NCBI GenBank assembly: GCA_020726105.1
Contig: DYTF01000006.1
Location: 1 to 39,680 of the forward strand
Length of the DNA stretch: 39,680 bases
Direction: 5' to 3'
Origin: Sulfurovum sp.
GTDB lineage: Bacteria > Campylobacterota > Campylobacteria > Campylobacterales > Sulfurovaceae
Part shown: positions 1-7,618 of the stretch, piece after piece
How positions within the stretch are numbered: the first letter of the stretch is position 1
Layout of the letters: each line of letters starts with the position of its first letter
Translations under genes and position numbers: made by a program
The notes under the pieces: model-generated
Told to the model about the DNA's origin: nothing
What the model saw: only the letters and a program-made list of their open reading frames with translations
Database searches by the model: none

Positions 1-778
1 TAAATACCTCAGTGGGTGCGTCAGTGTAGCCTAGTAACAAGAGATAGTTGATGATCGCATCAGGGATGAAGCCCTGCTCAAACAGCCATTTTACCGTTAA
101 ATTCTCATCGTCACCTACAAGAGCAGGCAGATGGGCATACTCTGTCTCTTCCTCGTAACCCAGTTGCATTTTGATATGTTTTTGTTTCGCTGTATGTATA
201 ATATCCGCCCCAGTGGAGAGTATCATCGTTACACCCATAAGCATATCAGCACAGGCAGAGGCAAAATCTGGTGTGGATGTACCGTCTGCATTCAGTATCA
301 CAAAGCTGTCTATTATATCTGGTGCTATTTCTATCTCACCCCTAATGTCATCATGGAAAACGACAGGTGCATCAGGTTTTTTAATGCGCACAACAAATGC
401 TGTGCTACTGTCTTTAAGTTTGGAAAGTTCTTCTTTGTCTGTTTCAAAACATCTACCGCTGTAGTGTTTGTTTTTAAGTGCTTCATCCCCACAGGTACAG
501 ACAAAGGCTTTATTTTTTTCCAGCAGCCCAATGGCAAGCGTTTGATAAAGGTGCAGTTTTTCACTCTGATGCAGTACGGTGTCATGTGTAAGGGCAAATT
601 TTTCTAAAATCTGCATCATCTCAGTATCTTTACCTTCGATGACTTTTTCTTTGTCCGTATCGTCTATACGCACCATGAAACGCTCTTGTTTTTGTTGCGC
701 AACAAGGTAAGAAAGTATCGCCACGCGTAGGTCATCACTGTGCATATCACCAACTGGCAACGGGGCAAATCGTAACAT
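1..778 (-). CDS. Catalytically degenerate glutamyl-tRNA synthetase paralogue (GluRS2-like), partial at left edge
   Basis: The first 259 residues are open without a stop and the gene runs off the window. The N-terminus (MLRFAPLPVGDMHSDDLR) aligns with the Helicobacter/Campylobacter GluRS type that begins MLRFAPSPTGDMHIGNLR, recalled as GluRS2, the enzyme that charges tRNA-Gln with Glu. The class I HIGH motif is H13-S-D-D. Where KMSKR should lie, about residues 219-229, the sequence goes directly from AHLPAL to VKWLFEQGF, so about 12 residues including KMSKR are missing. The TYNFA and RGEDH elements around the glutamate/ATP pocket are also altered (TPDFA about 169-173, STGAD about 188-192). A reduced Cys cluster remains (C94, C96, C110). 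Start at 778 is supported by GGAGTAAG eight bases upstream. The intact frame argues against recent pseudogenisation. I infer a non-aminoacylating paralogue; the family is clear, the role unknown. Confidence 0.8.
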   Translation of the reverse strand, partial: MLRFAPLPVGDMHSDDLRVAILSYLVAQQKQERFMVRIDDTDKEKVIEGKDTEMMQILEKFALTHDTVLHQSEKLHLYQTLAIGLLEKNKAFVCTCGDEALKNKHYSGRCFETDKEELSKLKDSSTAFVVRIKKPDAPVVFHDDIRGEIEIAPDIIDSFVILNADGTSTPDFASACADMLMGVTMILSTGADIIHTAKQKHIKMQLGYEEETEYAHLPALVGDDENLTVKWLFEQGFIPDAIINYLLLLGYTDAPTEVF

Positions 779-813
779 CTGTCTTACTCCAAAAGTTTTG
801 CATTTATAAGGAC

Positions 814-824
814 GATATTATAGT
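814..824. promoter_or_regulatory. Divergent promoter with shared symmetric -10 (TATTATA)
   Basis: The string TATTATA at 816-822 reads as TATAAT on the minus strand (822-817), well placed for the GluRS-like gene starting at 778. On the plus strand it reads TATTAT (816-821) and could serve the Uma2 gene at 877. An alternative plus-strand -10 is TAAGAT at 846-851. No good -35 is visible on either side, which is usual for Campylobacterota sigma-70 promoters. Confidence 0.4.
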
Positions 825-876
825 GGGTTTAGATTAGAAGTATGTTAAGATGTTGTAATTAAAAAAGGAGCACCCA

Positions 877-1425
877 ATGGAAGCAATAAGATATGATAAC
901 CTGCCATCTTATACCTATAGCGACTATCAAGAGTGGGAAGGATCTTGGGAACTCATTGATGGTGTAGCCTATGCCATGGCTCCCGCACCGTATCCAAAGC
1001 ATCAAAAAGTAGTTGCTAAAATTTGGCGAGAACTTGACAAAAACCTAGAGTGCTCCAACAAAAACTGTGAAGTCTTTATCTCACCTGTAGATTGGAAGGT
1101 CAATGAAAGTACGGTAGTCCAACCCGATGTGGCACTTTTTTGTGAAGAGATACAGCAGCAGTACTTTTCCAAAACGCCTCCTTTGGTCGTAGAAGTGCTT
1201 TCAAAAGCAACAGCCCTAAAAGATGTCACTACCAAAATGAGCCTTTATGAACGAGAGGGTGTCCAGTTTTACATCATCGTTGAACCACATAGTGAAATAT
1301 CAGATATCTTTAAGCTTATTGATGGTGTGTACACACTGATGAAAAAAGCCACAAAAGAAGACAGCTATGAATTTATCTTATCAGATGAATGCCGCACCAA
1401 AATAGATTTTTCTACGGTTTTTTAA
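877..1425 (+). CDS. Uma2 family (DUF820) endonuclease-like protein
   Basis: This 182-residue protein has the Uma2 restriction-endonuclease-like fold signature: WELIDG with E25, VVQPDVAL with D84, VVEVLS with E106 followed by the usual T-x-x-K-D region and K120, then a YIIVEP strand. Together these form a PD-(D/E)XK-type centre. Uma2 proteins are abundant in cyanobacteria and scattered in other bacteria, and their biological role is poorly defined. AAGGAG lies six bases before the ATG. It stands alone, divergent from the GluRS-like gene, without a visible partner methylase. Family assignment is strong; nuclease activity is inferred. Confidence 0.85.
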   Translation: MEAIRYDNLPSYTYSDYQEWEGSWELIDGVAYAMAPAPYPKHQKVVAKIWRELDKNLECSNKNCEVFISPVDWKVNESTVVQPDVALFCEEIQQQYFSKTPPLVVEVLSKATALKDVTTKMSLYEREGVQFYIIVEPHSEISDIFKLIDGVYTLMKKATKEDSYEFILSDECRTKIDFSTVF

Positions 1426-1456
1426 AGAACAAGAAGGTGCATTTTGATTCACTTCA

Positions 1457-1477
1457 AATTCGTTAGAGATACGAATT
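1457..1477. repeat. Inverted repeat AATTCGT/ACGAATT upstream of the reductase gene
   Basis: A perfect 7-base inverted repeat (1457-1463 and 1471-1477) with a 7-base spacer lies 37 bases before the next start. No U-run follows it, so it looks more like a regulator site than a terminator. This is inference from position only. Confidence 0.35.
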
Positions 1478-1513
1478 CGCCTTTGTTCTAGTTTGATATT
1501 AAGGAATAAAAAT

Positions 1514-2074
1514 ATGAAATGTTCTGTATATATAGCAACAAGTGCCGATGGTTATATTGCAACACCTGATGGAGGTGTTGACTGGCTTCATACAGCAGGC
1601 AATTTGGAAGCCGATATGGGCACTGAAGATATGGGTTTTCAGTCTTTTATAGACTCCGTAGATTGTATGATTATGGGGCGTAAGTGTATGGAAATGATTT
1701 CTGGCATGAACTTAACCTCTATTCAATGGCCTTATGGCGATATTCGTATTGTTGTGTTAAGTAATACAGTCAAAGAGCCGCCCACCAATCTACGAGGGAA
1801 AGTTGAAATGTACTCAGACAACATTCAAGATTTAATTATAAAGCTTGAGAGTTGTGGACTTACGCATGCGTACATCGATGGCGGTTCAATGATTACATCT
1901 TTTATTAACCTCGAACTTATTAATGAAATGACCATTACAAAAGCCCCCGTACTTCTAGGTGAAGGAATTCCACTTTTTGGAAAAATCAAAAAAAATGTAA
2001 AGCTTGAAAATGCTAAGGCATCAGCATTCCAAAATGATTTTATTCAAGTTAAATATAGTGTGAATTACCTATAA
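1514..2074 (+). CDS. Dihydrofolate reductase/RibD C-terminal-fold family reductase
   Basis: This 186-residue protein begins MKCSVYIATSADGYIA, the strand-and-loop opening of the RibD C-terminal/DHFR-like family (S-x-DGYIA). It continues with a CMIMGRK motif, IVVLSNT and YIDGGSMI, which line the NAD(P)H site in this fold. These stand-alone proteins are usually annotated dihydrofolate reductase family, and their substrates are mostly unknown. AAGGAA at 1501-1506 fixes the ATG at 1514; a longer reading from 1493 lacks a ribosome site. The gene looks somewhat more AT-rich than glnS downstream, a weak sign of independent origin. It is not folA by length or active-site pattern. Confidence 0.82.
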   Translation: MKCSVYIATSADGYIATPDGGVDWLHTAGNLEADMGTEDMGFQSFIDSVDCMIMGRKCMEMISGMNLTSIQWPYGDIRIVVLSNTVKEPPTNLRGKVEMYSDNIQDLIIKLESCGLTHAYIDGGSMITSFINLELINEMTITKAPVLLGEGIPLFGKIKKNVKLENAKASAFQNDFIQVKYSVNYL

Positions 2075-2146
2075 GCCCCCTCCTACCACCCGATAAGCAC
2101 AAGTTGGATAAAATAACAACACTTTACATCAAAGGGTTAGACAAGC

Positions 2147-4399
2147 ATGAGTGAGCATAAAGATTTTTTACGGACGATTGTTGAGGAGGACTTGGCTTCG
2201 GGTAAGTATGAAGAGGTGGTGACACGATTTCCGCCTGAGCCCAATGGTTTTCCGCACATCGGACACGCTAAGTCTATCTGCATCAATTTTGGTATAGCCA
2301 AAGCGTACGGCGGTCACTGTAACCTGCGTATGGATGACACCAACCCCACAACCGAAGACACCAAATATGTTGAAGCACTTAAAGATGCCGTAGAGTGGCT
2401 TGGCTTTAAGTGGGAAGATGGGGTGCGTTATACCTCTGACTATTTTCCAAAACTCTATGACTATGCCGTGGAGCTCATCAAGATGGGTGAAGCGTATGTG
2501 GACAGCCTAAGTGAAGAAGAGATACGCGAGTACCGTGGCACAGTGACCCAAGCAGGACGACGCAGCAAGTATGCACAGCGTTCCGTGGAAGAAAACCTAG
2601 CACTTTTTGAGCAAATGAAAAATGGTGAGTGCAAAGAAGGTGAGCATGTCTTAAGAGCAAAGATAGACATGGGTGCTGCCAATATGAAACTAAGAGACCC
2701 ACTTTTGTACCGCATCAGACATGCGCATCATTATAGAGCAGGTGATGTGTGGCATGTTTACCCGATGTATGATTTTGCGCATTGTCTCTCTGACTACATT
2801 GAGGGGATTACACACTCCATTTGCACGCTGGAGTTTGAAAATAACCGCGCTATTTATGATTGGGTTTTAGATACGCTTGGACTCACTGCGCACCGCCCGT
2901 ATCAACATGAGTTTGCACGGCTGGGCATCAACTACACCGTGATGAGTAAAAGATTGCTTTTGGAGCTGGTAAAAAGTGGCAAGGTGAGTGGTTGGGATGA
3001 CCCTCGTCTTCCAACCATCGCTGGGTACAGAAGAAGAGGCTACACGCCTGAGTCTATCATCCACTTTTGTGACAGCATTGGTGTAGCCAAAGCAAACTCC
3101 ACGGTTGATGTGGCACAGCTTGAATTTGCCATCAGAGATGACTTAAACACCAAAGTGCCGCGTGTGATGTGTGTGCTTGACCCGCTTAAAGTTACTCTCA
3201 TTAACTACGAGGGCAGTGAAGTGCTTGATGCCTCGTATTATCCTGAAGATGTGCCAAAAGAGGGAAGCAGAGCTTTGCCTTTTTCAAAAGAGCTTTACAT
3301 CGAGCGTGAGGACTTTAGTCTCAATCCTCCTAAAGACTATAACCGTCTGACACTTGAACAACCTGTAAGACTTAGACATGCCTACATCATCACCTGTAAA
3401 GAAGTAGTGAAAGATGCTGAGGGTAACATCGTAGAGATAAAAGCAGAGTACCATGCAGACTCAAAAAGTGGTGTTGATACGAGTGGCATCAAAGTAAAGA
3501 GTGCCATCCAGTGGGTAGATGCGGCTACGGCAAAAATCGTCGAAGTAAGACTCTACGACAGACTCTTTCAAGATGAAGCACCGCAGAGTTTGGAAGATGT
3601 CAATCCTGATTCGCTACACATCATCAAAAATGCCCTCATCGAACCTGCTGTGATCTTAGATAGACCTGATGAGCGCTTTCAGTTTGAAAGACAAGGGTAT
3701 TTTTATGCCGATCCGGTGGACTATACAGACCAAAACCCTGTGTTTAACAAGATAGTAGGACTGAAAGACTCATGGAGTAAGAAGAAAAAAATAGATACCC
3801 CTATACTAAAGCCTCAAGTTAAAAATGAGCAGATAGAGGGTGAGGTGTCAGCGATGAGTGTAGCAGAACAAGCACTATTTGACAGATACACGGGTGAACT
3901 TCAGCTCAACCCTGAAGTAGCCAATACCTTAGCACGCGACGCAAAACTCTCCTCTTTTTATGAAACGGCTTTAGGTGAATGTGACAGTCCAATAGGTTTA
4001 GCCAATATCATAGCCAATGAGGTAGCGAGGGAACTCAAAGAGAAAGAAGTGCGAGAGCTCAAGTTTACACCTATGCAGATAGCACAACTTGTGAAGATGA
4101 TTGAAGATGAGACTATCTCGACCAAGATTGCCAAACAGGTTTTTGAAGAGATGGTACTTTGTGGTGAAGACCCTACGCACATCGTTGAAGCAAAAGGGCT
4201 AGTGCAGATAAGTGACCCCGCCTTCATTTTACCTATCATTGATGAGGTGATGGCTAAAAATCCTGACAATGTGGAGAAATACAGAGCAGGTAACACAAAA
4301 CTTTTTGGTTTTTTTGTAGGACAGGTGCTCAAAGCCACAGAAGGCAAAGCAAATCCGCAGGTTGTCAATGCACTGATTGAAGAAAAGCTAAAACATTAA
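2147..4399 (+). CDS. glnS: Glutaminyl-tRNA synthetase with C-terminal YqeY/GatB-like domain
   Basis: This 750-residue cytosolic class I synthetase attaches Gln directly to tRNA-Gln. It shows PPEPNGFPHIGH with HIGH at 37-40, DDTNP, the GlnRS-specific YPMYDFAHCLSD and GITHSICTLEF blocks, and VMSKR at 265-269 as the KMSKS loop. After the beta-barrel anticodon-binding region (to about 555) come about 185 extra residues ending GFFVGQVLKATEGKANPQV, the YqeY/GatB tail domain that binds tRNA in GatB and is also fused to Deinococcus GlnRS. The much-studied Helicobacter and Campylobacter use GatCAB instead of GlnRS, so its presence here probably reflects acquisition. The stop overlaps the convergent exonuclease gene. 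A TAAAAT -10 candidate is at 2109-2114. A strong Shine-Dalgarno is not obvious. Confidence 0.97.
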   Translation: MSEHKDFLRTIVEEDLASGKYEEVVTRFPPEPNGFPHIGHAKSICINFGIAKAYGGHCNLRMDDTNPTTEDTKYVEALKDAVEWLGFKWEDGVRYTSDYFPKLYDYAVELIKMGEAYVDSLSEEEIREYRGTVTQAGRRSKYAQRSVEENLALFEQMKNGECKEGEHVLRAKIDMGAANMKLRDPLLYRIRHAHHYRAGDVWHVYPMYDFAHCLSDYIEGITHSICTLEFENNRAIYDWVLDTLGLTAHRPYQHEFARLGINYTVMSKRLLLELVKSGKVSGWDDPRLPTIAGYRRRGYTPESIIHFCDSIGVAKANSTVDVAQLEFAIRDDLNTKVPRVMCVLDPLKVTLINYEGSEVLDASYYPEDVPKEGSRALPFSKELYIEREDFSLNPPKDYNRLTLEQPVRLRHAYIITCKEVVKDAEGNIVEIKAEYHADSKSGVDTSGIKVKSAIQWVDAATAKIVEVRLYDRLFQDEAPQSLEDVNPDSLHIIKNALIEPAVILDRPDERFQFERQGYFYADPVDYTDQNPVFNKIVGLKDSWSKKKKIDTPILKPQVKNEQIEGEVSAMSVAEQALFDRYTGELQLNPEVANTLARDAKLSSFYETALGECDSPIGLANIIANEVARELKEKEVRELKFTPMQIAQLVKMIEDETISTKIAKQVFEEMVLCGEDPTHIVEAKGLVQISDPAFILPIIDEVMAKNPDNVEKYRAGNTKLFGFFVGQVLKATEGKANPQVVNALIEEKLKH

Positions 4400-5133
4400 C
4401 CCAAATAATAATGAAGCGTAAATGCCAGATCTTCATCTAGCTCCATATTTGCCTGCATCCATTTGAGATACCTCGCATCTTCTTTGGCTACTTCTGCTAC
4501 TTCTTTTCCTTTGTATTTACCAAATTTAAAGGTTTTTATCATCACGGGTGTTGTGGTTAGTTTCGAGAGTGTCTCCATCGGATTTTCTCCTGCATACTGC
4601 TCTTTTGCTAGCATCACCAGTTTTGAAAGTAGTAGCTTCATCACCATAACATCCCCGATGGCATCATGTGCTTTGATGGTCACACCCAGTTTCTCGGCCT
4701 CTGCTGTCTCGCTCTGGTAAAGTCCTTGTGCATACCGTAGATACTGAAGCCTGTGGCTGGGGCTATCTGGCAGAAGATGTTTGGCACAACGCAAAGTGTC
4801 TATGAGTGTGTAGTGGTTCTCAAACCCTTCTTTTTGTAACATACCCAAGTCAAATGAGATGTTGTGTGCGATGAGATAGTTTTCGCTTTGGTTGTATTCT
4901 TCAATCTTTTGTGCAAAAGTTGTATCTGCAAAAGGTGCTTTATTTGCAAGTAACTCTGGAGTGATGTTGTGCACCTCCATTGCTTCGATGCTTATGGGTA
5001 CAGGTGTGGCACAGAGTTCATTTATGACTTCAATGGTGTTCTTATCATACACTATCATCGCCCCGATTTGGATGATACGGTCACTTTCTTGATTTCCTGT
5101 GGTCTCTGTGTCGAAAAGGATGTAGATTGGCAT
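4396..5133 (-). CDS. DEDDh 3'-5' exonuclease (ExoX/DnaQ-like) with C-terminal DUF3820-type domain
   Basis: This 245-residue protein opens with FDTETTG (D8, E10; ExoI motif). It carries HNISFD (D95; ExoII) and HDAIGD (H156, D161; ExoIII), which make a DEDDh active site as in the DnaQ epsilon subunit and ExoX. The last 45 residues (FKFGKYKGKEVAEVA, then YLKWMQAN) match the small domain seen at the C-terminus of ExoX-like nucleases. It would trim DNA 3' ends in repair or mismatch processing. The ATG at 5133 is chosen because AAGGAAA lies just upstream and the protein then begins MPIYILFDTE; the longer frame to 5289 overlaps psd regulatory DNA. It is convergent with glnS, overlapping by a few bases. 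Confidence 0.9.
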   Translation of the reverse strand: MPIYILFDTETTGNQESDRIIQIGAMIVYDKNTIEVINELCATPVPISIEAMEVHNITPELLANKAPFADTTFAQKIEEYNQSENYLIAHNISFDLGMLQKEGFENHYTLIDTLRCAKHLLPDSPSHRLQYLRYAQGLYQSETAEAEKLGVTIKAHDAIGDVMVMKLLLSKLVMLAKEQYAGENPMETLSKLTTTPVMIKTFKFGKYKGKEVAEVAKEDARYLKWMQANMELDEDLAFTLHYYLG

Positions 5134-5205
5134 GCATTTTCCTTGGGCTAAATTGGCGTGATGGTAGCGTATTTTGGTTAAAAAGTACTTTTTCATGCTT
5201 GCAGA

Positions 5206-5214
5206 TGCTATAAT
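5206..5214 (+). promoter_or_regulatory. Extended -10 promoter for psd operon
   Basis: TGCTATAAT (TG at 5206-5207, TATAAT 5209-5214) is a perfect extended -10. Initiation would fall near 5221, 25 bases before the psd start. No convincing -35 is seen. Confidence 0.65.
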
Positions 5215-5245
5215 ACTACCCATATTTATTGAGCAGGAAAAACAG

Positions 5246-6061
5246 ATGACAAAACATTTTACCTCCATCCTTTCCACCGCGTTTGGCAAGTTTGCTTCTA
5301 AGGCATTTACGCCTTCGGTTCAAGGGTTTATCAATACTGCCTATGTCAAACTGATGGGGCTTGATATGAGTGAATTTAGAGAACCAAATAGCTATGAGAC
5401 ACTCAATAAACTCTTTACAAGAGCACTTGAAACCCCAAGAGCGTTACCAAAAGAAGAGGATGTACTCATCAGCGGTGTGGATGCACTCATCACGGATGCA
5501 GGAGTTATAAAAGAAGGTAGAGCCTATCAAATCAAAGGAATGAGCTACGCCATAGAAGCCCTTTTTGGGGAGTATCATCAAGAGGCTGCCTTAAAAGTTG
5601 AAGGGGGTGAGTTTATCAACTTTTATCTCTCACCTAAAGACTATCATCGTTACCATGCGCCCATGAAGCTGAAAGTGAACGCTTTGACTCACATACCAGG
5701 TAAACATTTTCCTGTCAATTTTCCCTTGTTGCGCAATAAAGCCAATCTTTTTATTGAAAATGAAAGAGTGGTGCTGGCGTGCGAAGACGAAAAAGGTAGA
5801 GTGCAAGTTTTAGTACTTGTGGCAGCACTGAATGTTGCGCAGATGATTGTGACTTTTGAAGAACGCGTGCGGACAAATTCTGAGATACGCCAACCTGTGC
5901 ATTATGTGTATGAAAATCTATGGCTAGACCAAGGTGAACTCTTTGGCTGGTTTGAGATGGGTTCTACTGTTTTAACATTTAGCGAAAAAGGAAGCATCTT
6001 TCCTGAAGTTGCTATCAATCAAAAAGTAAAATTTACTGATATTTTGGGTAAAGTACTCTAA
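5246..6061 (+). CDS. psd: Phosphatidylserine decarboxylase proenzyme
   Basis: This 271-residue membrane-associated enzyme converts phosphatidylserine to phosphatidylethanolamine. The self-cleavage site is FEMGST, with G239/S240 the junction whose serine becomes the pyruvoyl group; MGST replaces the LGST of E. coli. The catalytic-triad context is present: D79 in SGVDALITDAG, and the histidines of KDYHRYHAP (H134, H137). Length fits the short bacterial form. AGGA seven bases before ATG 5246 sets the start, and an extended -10 lies just upstream. It heads a plus-strand run, with the next gene only 10 bases away. Confidence 0.95.
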   Translation: MTKHFTSILSTAFGKFASKAFTPSVQGFINTAYVKLMGLDMSEFREPNSYETLNKLFTRALETPRALPKEEDVLISGVDALITDAGVIKEGRAYQIKGMSYAIEALFGEYHQEAALKVEGGEFINFYLSPKDYHRYHAPMKLKVNALTHIPGKHFPVNFPLLRNKANLFIENERVVLACEDEKGRVQVLVLVAALNVAQMIVTFEERVRTNSEIRQPVHYVYENLWLDQGELFGWFEMGSTVLTFSEKGSIFPEVAINQKVKFTDILGKVL

Positions 6062-6071
6062 AGGAGCGTTC

Positions 6072-6995
6072 ATGCAGATTAAAGAAATAGAAGAATACGC
6101 CGATATACGCGCCAGAGCCAGAGCCTACTTGTGTTATATTATGGGGCGTCATGTCACCGATACGATTCAAGATGGCGACATTCACACCGTGCTTTCAAAA
6201 CTTGAGACGCTCAATGACAGCATCGAAAAAGCTGAAGCCATCTATGCCTTAGATGCGCATGGTGTACAAATCTTACACAATGTATCGAAAAACAAAGCGT
6301 TAGCAGGCGTAGGGCAAGGCGTTGATCGATCCGATAGAGCCTACTTCTACCGCACAGTCAAAGAGCACCGATGTACTTTGACTGAGCCTTATCCTTCAGA
6401 CATCAGTAACACGATGGTGGTCACCTCCTCTTTCCCTATCTATGATGAGCGAGACAATCTTTTGTGTATCATCTGCGTTGATATTTCCATGGCAAATATC
6501 TTGCGTATGGTACATCCTAGTTCGGTAGATTCATACTTTGGTACATTAACCAAGATTGCGTACGCGGCATTTTCTGTTGCTTTGGCGTTGGTTTCTTTGC
6601 TACTTTTTGTCAAAGGGGCAACGGCGTTTTTGCATTTTGGCACTGACCTTAGAGCCATAGACATCAACGAAATGTTCAGAGCTACTATTCTCTTGACCCT
6701 CTCTTTGGCCATTTTCGATTTGGTCAAAGCGATTTTTGAAGAAGAGGTGTTGGGCAAAGAGAAAAAAGAAGGCACAGGGGGCGGACATCAAACGATGATA
6801 CGCTTTTTAGGCTCGATCATCATAGCCCTTTCCATCGAAGCCTTGATGCTGGTTTTCAAATTTGCACTGACTGATCCTGCCCAGCTTTTGTATTCAGTGT
6901 ATCTCATCGGGGCGGTAGCATTGCTTTTGGTGAGTTTGTCGGTTTATGTTAAGTTTAATGCCAACTCAGATACAAAAACCAAAAGGATGAAGTAG
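6072..6995 (+). CDS. PDC/Cache-domain protein with four C-terminal membrane segments
   Basis: The first 150 residues form a PDC-like Cache sensor: YALDAHGVQILHNV, a DRAYFYRTVKEHR helix, then LTEPYPSD and VVTSSFPIYDERDNLLCIICVDI strands. Four hydrophobic spans follow, at about 162-181, 203-221, 243-264 and 272-293. There is no N-terminal signal or membrane span before the sensor and no kinase, methyl-accepting or GGDEF output. On simple topology the Cache domain would be cytosolic, opposite to the usual periplasmic placement. AAGGAG precedes the ATG. Its stop overlaps the GTG of the HAD gene (TAGTG), so the two are probably translationally coupled. The ligand and partner cannot be told from sequence. 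Confidence 0.8.
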   Translation: MQIKEIEEYADIRARARAYLCYIMGRHVTDTIQDGDIHTVLSKLETLNDSIEKAEAIYALDAHGVQILHNVSKNKALAGVGQGVDRSDRAYFYRTVKEHRCTLTEPYPSDISNTMVVTSSFPIYDERDNLLCIICVDISMANILRMVHPSSVDSYFGTLTKIAYAAFSVALALVSLLLFVKGATAFLHFGTDLRAIDINEMFRATILLTLSLAIFDLVKAIFEEEVLGKEKKEGTGGGHQTMIRFLGSIIIALSIEALMLVFKFALTDPAQLLYSVYLIGAVALLLVSLSVYVKFNANSDTKTKRMK

Positions 6996-7618
6996 TGCGT
7001 CAGCCACTCATTATCTTCGACATGGACGGCACTTTGGTCAACTCCTCTATCACCATAGCTAATGCCATTAACCATGTACGAAAAAACCTCGGTTTTGAGC
7101 CGATGGAGCAGGCACACATTTTGCGTTTGGTGAACGACCACAGCATCAACGCTGCGCAAACCTTTTACCATACGAAAGCATTTGAAGCAGACCATGAACG
7201 ATGGTTTTCGGAGTATTACAGTAAAAACCACGCGGATGAACTCGCACTGTACGAAGGCATCGAGCCTTTACTGTGCGCGCTTAAAGAAAAAGGACACACA
7301 CTGGCCGTAGCGACCAATGCGTATCGCATCTCTACTATGGAGTCTTTGACGCATCTTGGTATTCATGACTTTTTTGATGGCATTGTTTGTTATGACGATG
7401 TTCCTCAGGGTAAACCCCATCCCGATATGCTCCATAAACTCCTTAGCGAACTGAAGTATGAAAGCCATGAAGCACTTTTCATAGGTGATGGTCCCCGTGA
7501 TGCACTGGCTAGCCAAAGAGCAGACATAGACTACATCATGGTAGACTGGGGCTTCACCGAACATACCGACGCGGTACAATCGGTGGGTGATTTGCAGAGG
7601 ATACTTTTGGATGTCTAA
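6995..7618 (+). CDS. HAD-superfamily phosphatase (phosphoglycolate phosphatase-like)
   Basis: This 207-residue protein has the four HAD motifs: IFDMDGTLVNS (D9 nucleophile, D11), VATNAYR (motif II, N in place of the common S/T-N pattern), GKPHPD (motif III Lys) and GDGPRDALASQRA (motif IV acids). The helical cap between motifs I and II is of the Gph/beta-phosphoglucomutase subclass, so a small phosphorylated metabolite is the likely substrate. It starts with GTG that overlaps the preceding stop and ends overlapping the start of the DUF445 gene, giving a chain of coupled genes. The specific substrate is not assignable. Confidence 0.88.
   Translation: MRQPLIIFDMDGTLVNSSITIANAINHVRKNLGFEPMEQAHILRLVNDHSINAAQTFYHTKAFEADHERWFSEYYSKNHADELALYEGIEPLLCALKEKGHTLAVATNAYRISTMESLTHLGIHDFFDGIVCYDDVPQGKPHPDMLHKLLSELKYESHEALFIGDGPRDALASQRADIDYIMVDWGFTEHTDAVQSVGDLQRILLDV

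Noticed and set aside
131-607. A 158-codon plus-strand frame opposite the GluRS-like gene
   Set aside because: It has odd Phe/Cys-rich composition and no ribosome site, and the minus-strand frame has clear family similarity.
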